From: Deltaproteobacteria bacterium
Lineage (GTDB): Bacteria > Myxococcota_A > Polyangia > DRWM01 > JAAZOP01
Length of the DNA stretch: 32,187 nt
Assembly: GCA_016218815.1 (NCBI GenBank)
Contig: JACRCX010000062.1
Location: 1-32,187, forward strand
Direction of reading: 5' to 3'
The stretch's first letter is position 1. The number at the start of each line of letters is the position of its first letter. The notes beneath the pieces were generated by a model. That model was not told the origin of the DNA. It searched no databases and saw nothing but the letters and a program-made list of their open reading frames with translations. Below are positions 6,999 through 13,493 of this stretch, piece after piece. A program made the translations under genes and the position numbers.

Positions 6999-8908
6999 GG
7001 TCGCTCGCCTCCCTTCGTCCGCTCGGCGGCCTCCGTCCTCACCTCCACGATGCGCGCGCCGCCGAAGGCGCGCATCGCTTCCCGCACGGCGGGATGATCG
7101 AGCAGCCGGCGCCGGGCCTCCTCGCGGGCCGCGTGCTCCGCCGCCGCCCGCTGGGCGATCACCCGCACGGCGTCGCTGGAAGCGTCATCGACCTCCAGGC
7201 GCGGGCGCCCGCCCAGGGCCCGCTCCAGCGCGTCCGCCAGCGCGTCGGCCTTGCGCGGCTGCCGCAGCAGGTCCGCCGCCGTCGAACCCTCCGGGAAGGC
7301 CAGCCGCACGAGCCTCGCGGACAGCGCGGTCGGCACCGCCTGGGCCAGGAGCCCCCCGAGCGCGTGCTCCGTCCTCCCGACGTCCGCCACGATCGCTCCC
7401 CACATCTCCGGCGGAACCTCGGGCGCGTCGCCCCCGGCCGCGCGAGCGGGGGAAGCTGGGAGCCGTGAGCTTTGAGCTGTGAGATCCGAACCGCGCTCGT
7501 CGGCGCCGACTCGACCGCTCGACCGCTCGACCGCTCGACCGCTCCCTCCTTCGTCCGTCCACGAAGTGTCGTCCGGGGGCGGCACGTCATCGGAGGGTCC
7601 TTCGCCGTCCGGCGGCGGGACGTCATCCGCCTCGGCCGGTCGTGCCGGGGCCGCCGCGGCCGCCCGCGGGAAAGGGCGCTGGGCCGGACCTCCGGGCGGC
7701 GATGCGGGCACGTCGGGGAGTCCCGGACCGCGGCCGGCGGACGATCCCGCGTCCGCCTCCCGCGCCGCTGGCAGGCGCTCCAGGCGAGCCAGCAGGTCGG
7801 CCACGGGCACGACCAGGTCGGCCGAGGCCATGCGCGCGACCGCCACGTCGGCGTGCACCCGAGGCAGCGGAGAGCGCGCGAGGTCGTCGACCAGGCGGGA
7901 AGCGAGCCCGAACAGGCGGTGCAGGTGCGGTACCGTGGTGCGGCCGACGATCTCGCGCGCCGCCGCTTCCTCGGCGTCGCCCAGGTCCGTCAGGCCGCGC
8001 GCGTCGGCGCACGAAGCGAGGACCAGCAGGTCGCGCAGGTAGCGCAGGAACGAGCGGGCGAACTGCTGCAGATCGTGGCCCGCGTCGTCCGCCTCGCGCA
8101 CCGTGTCCAGGGCCGCCCGCGCGTCGTGCGACACGATCGCCGCGGCCGCTCGCGCCAGGAGCGTCTGCGGGGTCACGCCCAGGAGCCAGGTCAGCTCCTG
8201 CGCCGTCGCCCCCTGCGGGAACGCCGCGAGCACCTGGTCGAGCAGGGAGAGGGCGTCGCGCATCGAGCCCCCCGCCTCGTCGGCAAGCACGTGCACCGCT
8301 GCGGGCTCCAGCCGGAGCTTCTCGTCCGCCAGGATCTGCTCGAGCCGCCCCGCGATCTGCTTCGGGCCGATGCGGCGGAACTCGTAGCGCTGGCAGCGCG
8401 ACAGGATCGTCGTCGGGATCTTGCCCGCCTCGGTCGTGGCGAAGATGAACTTCACGTGCGCCGGGGGCTCCTCGAGCGTCTTGAGCAGGGCGTTGAACGC
8501 GCTGCCGGAGAGCATGTGGACCTCGTCGATGATGTAGATCTTGAAGCGCAGCGAGGAGGGCTGGTACGCGACGTTCTCGCGCAGGCGGCGGATGTCCTCG
8601 ACCGAGTTGTTGGACGCGCCGTCGATCTCCTGCACGTCGGTGGCGTGGCCGCCCGTGACCGAAACGCAGGCGTCGCAGGTCCCGCACGGCTCGGGCGTCG
8701 GGCCGCTGCGGCAGGTGAGCGCCTTGGCCAGGATGCGCGCCGCGCTCGTCTTGCCCACGCCCCGCACGCCGGCGAACAGGAAGCCGTGCGCCACGCGCCC
8801 CGTGCGGATCGCGTTGGCCAGCGTCCGCGCCACGTGCTGCTGGCCCAGCAGATCCTCGAAACGCTGGGGGCGCCACTTGCGGGCCAGGACGAGATAGTTG
8901 TCAGCCAT
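6995..8908 (-). CDS. dnaX: DNA polymerase III subunits gamma/tau (clamp-loader ATPase)
   Basis: The 637-residue protein is the AAA+ motor of the clamp loader. Visible features are the start MADNYLVLARKWRPQRFEDL, Walker A GVRGVGKT (47-54), a four-cysteine zinc module (Cys66, Cys75, Cys78, Cys81), Walker B as DEVHML, the sensor-1 region and the SRC arginine-finger motif in TTILSRCQRYEFRR. After about residue 370 comes a Pro/Ser/Asp-rich linker, then a C-terminal tau-like part (from about 500). The linker includes a stretch encoded by 8-mer and 7-mer tandem repeats (7455-7542), a recent-looking expansion. The ATG at 8908 was chosen because the family begins at MADNYL; an in-frame ATG seven codons earlier lies within a heptamer array. 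No clear Shine-Dalgarno is present. Confidence 0.96.
   Translation of the reverse strand: MADNYLVLARKWRPQRFEDLLGQQHVARTLANAIRTGRVAHGFLFAGVRGVGKTSAARILAKALTCRSGPTPEPCGTCDACVSVTGGHATDVQEIDGASNNSVEDIRRLRENVAYQPSSLRFKIYIIDEVHMLSGSAFNALLKTLEEPPAHVKFIFATTEAGKIPTTILSRCQRYEFRRIGPKQIAGRLEQILADEKLRLEPAAVHVLADEAGGSMRDALSLLDQVLAAFPQGATAQELTWLLGVTPQTLLARAAAAIVSHDARAALDTVREADDAGHDLQQFARSFLRYLRDLLVLASCADARGLTDLGDAEEAAAREIVGRTTVPHLHRLFGLASRLVDDLARSPLPRVHADVAVARMASADLVVPVADLLARLERLPAAREADAGSSAGRGPGLPDVPASPPGGPAQRPFPRAAAAAPARPAEADDVPPPDGEGPSDDVPPPDDTSWTDEGGSGRAVERSSGRVGADERGSDLTAQSSRLPASPARAAGGDAPEVPPEMWGAIVADVGRTEHALGGLLAQAVPTALSARLVRLAFPEGSTAADLLRQPRKADALADALERALGGRPRLEVDDASSDAVRVIAQRAAAEHAAREEARRRLLDHPAVREAMRAFGGARIVEVRTEAAERTKGGERP
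7455..7482. repeat. Degenerate heptamer array inside dnaX
   Basis: Four units with a strict 7-bp period (GCTGGGA, GCCGTGA, GCTTTGA, GCTGTGA) lie inside the dnaX linker. On the dnaX strand they are read as LTAQSSRLPA. They resemble in design the heptamer arrays at 8923, 9031 and 28937. Confidence 0.75.
7511..7542. repeat. Octamer tandem repeat TCGACCGC x4 inside dnaX
   Basis: Four identical TCGACCGC units occur in the dnaX linker and encode SGRAVERSSGR on the minus strand. It is the reverse complement of the octamer array at 5916-5947. Confidence 0.9.
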
Positions 8909-8922
8909 GGCGGCTCGGTTTC

Positions 8923-8950
8923 GAGTCATGAGTCATGCGTCGTGAGTCGA
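8923..8950. repeat. Heptamer array at the dnaX start (left arm of a long inverted repeat)
   Basis: Units GAGTCAT, GAGTCAT, GCGTCGT, GAGTCGA have an exact 7-bp period. The first 12 bases, GAGTCATGAGTC, are the exact reverse complement of 9038-9049, so the two arrays can form a hairpin in the transcript entering dnaX. Confidence 0.8.
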
Positions 8951-9030
8951 CGGAGCTGATCGTCGCAGCGCGAGCGGGAATCCGGCTTCTTGCGGCGGTC
9001 TCTTGCCGTCGGCCCGGACCAGGCTGTACA

Positions 9031-9065
9031 GACTCAGGACTCATGACTCACGACTCACAACTCGA
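9031..9065. repeat. Heptamer array over the end of the MBL gene (right arm)
   Basis: Units GACTCAG, GACTCAT, GACTCAC, GACTCAC, AACTCGA run with a 7-bp period. The stop codon of the MBL-fold gene lies inside the array. Together with 8923-8950 it could act as a terminator or attenuator between the MBL gene and dnaX. Confidence 0.8.
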
Positions 9066-9885
9066 TCAGAAGCCCTTCCCTCGCCGCCACCGTCTCCGGG
9101 AAGATCGCCCGCGCCCTCCGCTCCTTCTCCGCCACCGCCTCGTCGTTCTGCACCGGGTCGTGGTGGAAGAGCACGAGCTGCCGGACCCCCAGCTCCTTGG
9201 CGATGCGCGCCCCTTCCTCGTTGGTCGAATGGCCCCAACCCGTTTTGGGCACGCCGTCGATTTTCCCCGCGTACTCGTCGGGCGTGTACGTCGCGTCGTA
9301 GATCAGCACGTCGGCGCCCTTCGCCAGCCGCGCCAGCTTGGGGTCGGTGATGGAGTAGTGCTCCGTGTCCGTCGCGTAGACCACCGCGCGGCCGCCGTGC
9401 TCGAGGCGGTAGCCCAGGACGCCCGAAGGGTGGTTCAAGCGGGCGTTGGTGATGCGGCCGCCGGCGGGCAGGTCGATCGTCTGGCCCTCGCGCAGGTCGT
9501 GGAACGACATCTCGGCGCCCATGTCCTTCAGGCGCACCGGGAAGCTGGGGTAGTTCATCTGGCCCGAGAGCGTCTCCTCGAGCGTTCCGGTGACGTTGAT
9601 CATGCCGTAGAGCTGGAAGGAGTTGCCGGGGACGAAGGCGGGGACGAAGAAGGGGAAGCCCTGGATGTGGTCCCAGTGCACGTGGCTGATGAACAGGTGC
9701 GCCTTGACGGGCATCTCCTTGAGCAGCGCGCTGCCCAGCCCGCGCAGGCCGGTGCCGGCATCGAGGATCACGAGGTCGGTGCCGCAGCGCACCTCCAGGC
9801 ACGCCGTGTTTCCGCCCACTTTCACGGTCGTGGGCCCGGGAGTGGGAATCGAACCGCGAACTCCCCAGAAGCGCACCTTCAGCAT
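9055..9885 (-). CDS. MBL-fold metallo-hydrolase
   Basis: The 276-residue protein is a complete metallo-beta-lactamase-fold hydrolase. The start LKVRFWGVRGSIPTPGP and GGNTACLEV are typical of the RNase Z/PhnP-like branch. The metal motif is SHVHWDH (His68, His70, Asp72, His73), with further ligands likely at the His in ARLNHPSG, the Asp in VYATDTEH and the His in LVLFHHDP. Both metal sites therefore look intact. Substrates in this branch include cyclic nucleotides and phosphoesters; I cannot choose one. The ATG has GGAGGAG 10 nt upstream. A good promoter lies at 9933-9961. Its 3' end runs into a heptamer array. Confidence 0.9.
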   Translation of the reverse strand: MLKVRFWGVRGSIPTPGPTTVKVGGNTACLEVRCGTDLVILDAGTGLRGLGSALLKEMPVKAHLFISHVHWDHIQGFPFFVPAFVPGNSFQLYGMINVTGTLEETLSGQMNYPSFPVRLKDMGAEMSFHDLREGQTIDLPAGGRITNARLNHPSGVLGYRLEHGGRAVVYATDTEHYSITDPKLARLAKGADVLIYDATYTPDEYAGKIDGVPKTGWGHSTNEEGARIAKELGVRQLVLFHHDPVQNDEAVAEKERRARAIFPETVAAREGLLIEL

Positions 9886-9932
9886 CGTGGCTCAACTCCT
9901 CCGGCGCAGGGTGGTTCCACCACGCGCGAAGG

Positions 9933-9961
9933 TGTGTATCCAAATCACGGCCCCAGGTCAA
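9933..9961 (-). promoter_or_regulatory. Sigma-70-type promoter of the MBL-fold gene
   Basis: TTGACC (9956-9961) and TACACA (9933-9938) on the minus strand are 17 nt apart, giving a start near 9926 and a leader of about 40 nt. Confidence 0.55.
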
Positions 9962-10089
9962 CCTCGCGGGTCCGGCGCCGGACGGAGCGCCGCGAAGGAC
10001 GCCGCACGGGCGTCGGGCCCGCCGCCCGCCGGGCGCCATCCCGGCGGTCCCCACCCCCCTCGACGCCCCGCCGGCTTGTCGGGCCTTCA

Positions 10090-10118
10090 TTGACTACAGT
10101 CACGATATGTGTACTAAT
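10090..10118 (+). promoter_or_regulatory. Promoter of the molybdenum/tungsten regulator operon
   Basis: TTGACT (10090-10095) and ACTAAT (10113-10118) are 17 nt apart. Transcription would start at about 10124-10126, immediately before the ATG at 10127. There is no Shine-Dalgarno, so the mRNA is probably leaderless. Confidence 0.6.
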
Positions 10119-10124
10119 CGTGAC
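10099..10124. promoter_or_regulatory. Putative operator: perfect inverted repeat, Xer/dif-like layout
   Basis: GTCACGAT (10099-10106) and ATCGTGAC (10117-10124) form a perfect 8-bp inverted repeat separated by 10 bp. Viewed as 11-bp arms around the 6-bp centre GTGTAC it has the geometry of a XerC/XerD dif site. It covers the -10 hexamer and the expected transcription start and ends 2 bp before the regulator's ATG, a position that implies repression. Confidence 0.65.
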
Positions 10125-10126
10125 CG

Positions 10127-11284
10127 ATGAAGCGGAACCCCGGCGAGCGCGGCGGGCGACGGAGGCGTGAGACCGCGGGGAGCCCACCGCCGACCGCGCG
10201 GACGCCGGCGCCGCCCACCTTCTCCGTCCCGCCCCGGATCCGGCACCTGCAGGCCGAGCAACTCGCCGCCCTGACCGAGTCGTTCCGCGCGTGGTACGCC
10301 CGGTCCCCGCGGCCCGCCGACCGGAACGCGCGGGGGCGCATCTGGCTCGCCTACCTGGCCATCCGCTACACCGGCGCGAAGCTCGGCGAGGTCCTCGCCA
10401 TCGACGAACGCACCGACCTCGACCTGCCCCACGGCGTCGTCACGCTGGGGACCGGACGGAACGGCCAGGGCCGCCGTCGCGTCCATCTTCCGGCCGACGC
10501 CGTGCGGGCCATGCGGTCGCACCTCGAGGATCCCGCGACCCGGTCCGCGCCCGGCAGGATCTTCCGCCTCGACCAGGGATTCGTCCGCCGCAAGTTCTAC
10601 GAGCGCGCCGATGCCTGCGGCATCCCCCGCCGGCTTGCCAGCCCCGAGGTCCTGCGCGCCTCGCGCGCCATCGAGCTGCTCCGGGGCAACGTCCCCCTCC
10701 CCGTCGTGCAGCGCATCCTCGGCCAGGGCACCGCGGGCCTCACCGCCCGCTGGCTCGACTACCGCCCGGACGACGTGCGCCGGATCCTCGAGGCCTACGT
10801 CCTGGCCGACCTGCACTCCCGGACCAGCGCGCGGAACCTGTTCGCCGGACGCGTCGCCCACATCATCCGCGGGGAGCTCCTGTCCGAGATCGCCCTGCGG
10901 ACCCCCGACGGCCACCGCGTCGTCTCCGTCATCACGAACACCAGCCTCGACAACCTCGGCCTCCGGCAGGGCTTACCCGTCACCGCCCTCATCAAGGCCC
11001 CGTCCGTGATGGTCGCCCGCTCCGCCGTGCCGCCGCAGACCAGCGCCCGCAACGTCCTGCGCGGCCGGATCTCGGCCGTGCGCGACGACGGGATCATGGC
11101 GGAGCTCATCCTGCGGCTGCGCGGCGGCACCGAGGTCTGCGCGCTCATCACGGCGGACAGCGTCCGCCGGCTGAAACTGACCGCCGGAGACGACGCCTGC
11201 GCCGTCTTCGACACCTCCGCGGTCGTGCTGTCCGTCGCGCCCACGGGCTCCGGTCCCGTCGGACCCGACCCGCGCGGGAGGTGA
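10127..11284 (+). CDS. TunR-like oxyanion regulator: inactive tyrosine-recombinase fold plus two Mop/TOBE domains
   Basis: The 385-residue protein has a basic, Pro-rich N-terminal tail (1-35). A tyrosine-recombinase-like region (about 40-225) follows, then two molbindin (Mop/TOBE) domains at about 233-298 and 305-371. Each Mop domain starts with the oxyanion-binding motif TSARN (TSARNLFAGRV, TSARNVLRGRI), as in ModE. By hand alignment to XerD the recombinase active site is lost: box-I Arg is Lys85, box-II His is Glu174, the second His is Gln200 and the nucleophilic Tyr is Trp209; only Arg177 remains. It should therefore bind DNA without cutting. This is the known TunR architecture, described for tungstate/molybdate control in sulfate-reducing deltaproteobacteria. 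The transporter gene starts 2 nt after its stop. Whether molybdate or tungstate is sensed is open. Confidence 0.88.
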   Translation: MKRNPGERGGRRRRETAGSPPPTARTPAPPTFSVPPRIRHLQAEQLAALTESFRAWYARSPRPADRNARGRIWLAYLAIRYTGAKLGEVLAIDERTDLDLPHGVVTLGTGRNGQGRRRVHLPADAVRAMRSHLEDPATRSAPGRIFRLDQGFVRRKFYERADACGIPRRLASPEVLRASRAIELLRGNVPLPVVQRILGQGTAGLTARWLDYRPDDVRRILEAYVLADLHSRTSARNLFAGRVAHIIRGELLSEIALRTPDGHRVVSVITNTSLDNLGLRQGLPVTALIKAPSVMVARSAVPPQTSARNVLRGRISAVRDDGIMAELILRLRGGTEVCALITADSVRRLKLTAGDDACAVFDTSAVVLSVAPTGSGPVGPDPRGR

Positions 11285-11286
11285 GC

Positions 11287-12525
11287 ATGGAAGCGCCGGG
11301 CCGAGCCGTGGAGACGCCGCAACCACAGGAACCCCGGCCGGCGGCGGGAGACGGCGGGCCGACCGCCGCGCCGACCGTGCCCTGGTACCGGCGCTGGACG
11401 CTGGGCCGGAACCGCTACGACCTCACCGAGCTGGCCGGCGCCTTCGGCGACCTGGGTACCCTCATCCCGTTCGTCGTCGGCTACATCGCCGTGATGAAGC
11501 TCGACCCGCTGGGCATCCTGTTCATGTTCGGGCTGAGCGAGATCGCGGTCGGCCTCTTCTACAGGACCCCGATCCCCGTGCAGCCGATGAAGGCCATCGG
11601 CGGCGCCGCCATCGCCTCGGGCGGCGCGATGAGCCCGGGGATGATCTGCGGCGCCGCGCTGTTCACCGGCGCGTTCTGGCTCCTCGCCGGCGCCACCAAG
11701 GCCGTCAACCTCGCCACGAAGCTCGCCGCCAAGCCCATCGTCCGCGGCATCGTCCTGGGCCTCGGCCTGATGTTCATCACCGAAGGCGTCCGCATGATGC
11801 TCGTCACCCCCTGGCTCGGCGGCCTCGGCCTGGTCCTGACCTTCGTCCTGCTCACCTGGCCGCGCTTCCCCGCCATGTTCGCCTTGCTCGCCGTCGGCGC
11901 CGTGGCGGCGTACTTCCTCGATCCCGTTCACGCGAGGCTCGCGGTCTCGACTCCCCCCGACTTCCGGCTGCCGTCCTTCACCCTGGGCGGCATGAGCTGG
12001 AGCGATTTCGTCGCCGGCAGCCTCGTGCTCGCCATTCCCCAGATCCCGCTGACCATCGGCAACGCCGTCATCGCGATCCGCGCGGAGAACAACGAGCTGT
12101 TCCCCGACCGGCCGGTCACCGATCGCATGATGGCGGTGTCGCAGGGCCTCATCAACCTGCTCACCGCCCCGTTGGGCGGCATCCCCCTGTGCCACGGCGC
12201 GGGCGGCATGGCCGGGCACGTGCGCTTCGGCGCCCGCACCGGCGGCTCGCTCGTCATGCTCGGCGTGCTCATGATGCTGCTCGCGCTGTTCTTCAGCTCC
12301 TCCGTCGGCCTCTTCTTCCAGATCTTCCCCAAGGCGATCCTCGGTGTCATCCTCTTCTTCGCCGGCGCCGAGCTGGCCATCACGACCAGGGACATCGGCC
12401 CCAAGAAGGAGGATGTCTACGTCATGCTCGTCGTCGCCGGGTTCGCCATGTGGAACATGGGCGCCGCCTTCCTCGCCGGCGTCATCCTCTACCAGGCGCT
12501 CCAGCGCCGCTGGCTGAGGCTCTGA
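11287..12525 (+). CDS. MOT1-family molybdate (putative sulfate/molybdate) transporter
   Basis: The 412-residue membrane protein matches the MOT1 branch of SulP-like oxyanion transporters. After a 35-residue Pro/Glu-rich cytoplasmic tail come about ten hydrophobic segments. Family motifs are ELAGAFGDLGTLIPF in the first, PIPVQPMKAIGGAAIA, GNAVIAIRAENNELFPDR and PLCHGAGGMAGHVRFGARTG. MOT1 proteins import molybdate with high affinity in plants and algae; bacterial members are usually assigned by homology. The GGGAGG ribosome site 5 nt before the ATG overlaps the regulator's stop, so the genes are co-transcribed and the anion carried is probably the one sensed by the Mop domains. Its stop overlaps the next ATG (TGATG). 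Confidence 0.92.
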   Translation: MEAPGRAVETPQPQEPRPAAGDGGPTAAPTVPWYRRWTLGRNRYDLTELAGAFGDLGTLIPFVVGYIAVMKLDPLGILFMFGLSEIAVGLFYRTPIPVQPMKAIGGAAIASGGAMSPGMICGAALFTGAFWLLAGATKAVNLATKLAAKPIVRGIVLGLGLMFITEGVRMMLVTPWLGGLGLVLTFVLLTWPRFPAMFALLAVGAVAAYFLDPVHARLAVSTPPDFRLPSFTLGGMSWSDFVAGSLVLAIPQIPLTIGNAVIAIRAENNELFPDRPVTDRMMAVSQGLINLLTAPLGGIPLCHGAGGMAGHVRFGARTGGSLVMLGVLMMLLALFFSSSVGLFFQIFPKAILGVILFFAGAELAITTRDIGPKKEDVYVMLVVAGFAMWNMGAAFLAGVILYQALQRRWLRL

Positions 12526-13436
12526 TGGCGGGGACCGCAGTCCCATCCTCGACGCCCGGCCCTGGATGCGCCGCCCTCCGTGCGCAGACGCCGCGGGCGG
12601 CGTTCCGCGCCCCCGTCCGCCGCTCCGGGCTGCTGGCCGCCGTCCTGCTCCTCGGCGGCTGCGGGAAGGCCCCCGGGCTCGCTCCCGCGCCCGACGCCGG
12701 CGCGCCCGACGCGCCCCCGGCGGCGACCGTGGCGACGGCGCCGCGGGCGGATCCCGACGGCTCGAACGCGGCTCCCGTCGCCGCAGACCCGGTGCATGAC
12801 CCCGCCCACCCCCCGATCGACTGCCCGCTGCGCCGGGCCGGCATCGACCCGACGAACCTCCAGCCGTTCGACGAGGCCGAAAAGTACATCGCCTTCCTCG
12901 AACGACCCGATCGAGCCGCGTGGCAGAAGCCCGACGACGTCGTGGCGGCGCTCCAGCTCGCCGGCACGGAAACCGTGGTCGACCTCGGCGCCGGCTCCGG
13001 CTACTTCACCTTCCGCCTCGCGCGCGCCCTGCCGCTGGGCAGGGTCATCGCCGCCGATACGGAGGCGGAGATGATCCGCCACATCCATCACCTGGCGATG
13101 AGCGAAGGCGTGCAGAACGTCCAGGCCGAGCTGATCCCGCCGGACGATCCCCGGATCCCGCCCGACGCCGACCTCGTCTTCGTCTGCGACGTCCTCCACC
13201 ACGTCCCCGACCGGGCCGCCTGGCTGGGCCGGATCGCCGCGGAGCTGAAGCCCGGCGCCCGGCTGGTGCTCGTCGAGTTCAAGGAAGGCGACCTGCCCGA
13301 AGGACCGCCCGAGTCCGTCAAGATCAGCCGCGCCCGGATGCTCGAGCTGGCGACGACCGCGGGTTTCGACCTCGAAACCGAGCGCCCCGATCTCCTCCCG
13401 TACCAGACGTTCCTCGTGTTCCGCCGCGCCCCCTGA
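12525..13436 (+). CDS. Lipoprotein-type class I SAM-dependent methyltransferase
   Basis: The 303-residue protein joins an export signal to a cytosolic-type enzyme fold. RRSGLLAAVLLLGGC gives a lipobox with Cys46, preceded by an unusually long n-region. An Ala/Pro/Asp-rich spacer (47-95) follows. Then comes a Rossmann methyltransferase with motif I VVDLGAGSGYF (151-161), acidic residues in AADTEAEM, motif IV LVFVCDVLHHV and a post-motif LKPGARLVLVEFKEGD. All SAM-binding elements look intact. Exported methyltransferases are puzzling because SAM is cytoplasmic, yet such lipoprotein forms recur in myxobacteria-like genomes. No start codon is present closer to the signal core. The ATG overlaps the transporter stop, placing it third in the molybdenum operon; its substrate is unknown. 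Confidence 0.85.
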   Translation: MAGTAVPSSTPGPGCAALRAQTPRAAFRAPVRRSGLLAAVLLLGGCGKAPGLAPAPDAGAPDAPPAATVATAPRADPDGSNAAPVAADPVHDPAHPPIDCPLRRAGIDPTNLQPFDEAEKYIAFLERPDRAAWQKPDDVVAALQLAGTETVVDLGAGSGYFTFRLARALPLGRVIAADTEAEMIRHIHHLAMSEGVQNVQAELIPPDDPRIPPDADLVFVCDVLHHVPDRAAWLGRIAAELKPGARLVLVEFKEGDLPEGPPESVKISRARMLELATTAGFDLETERPDLLPYQTFLVFRRAP

Positions 13437-13493
13437 CGTGGGATCGCCCCGAGCCACCTCGAGATCTTCCCGACCTTCCCATGGCTCCCCCCG

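Noticed and set aside
8909..9054. Possible small SRP RNA upstream of dnaX, as in some bacteria
   Set aside because: I looked for the conserved GGAAG-type tetraloop and its asymmetric loop on both strands and did not find them; the segment is mostly heptamer arrays.
7455..9065. CRISPR-like array from the regularly spaced short repeats
   Set aside because: Units are 7-8 bp and contiguous without spacers, and no cas gene is in the window.
9970..9983. Perfect 14-bp palindrome GTCCGGCGCCGGAC
   Set aside because: In DNA of this GC content such a palindrome is not surprising, it has no U-tract, and it does not resemble the operator at 10099.
10127..11284. Active integrase or a genomic island
   Set aside because: Three or four catalytic residues are changed, including the nucleophilic Tyr, and the C-terminal half is two Mop domains; no att repeats or cargo genes are present.
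13437..13493. Terminator between the convergent methyltransferase and antiporter genes
   Set aside because: No stable hairpin with a T-run was seen on either strand.
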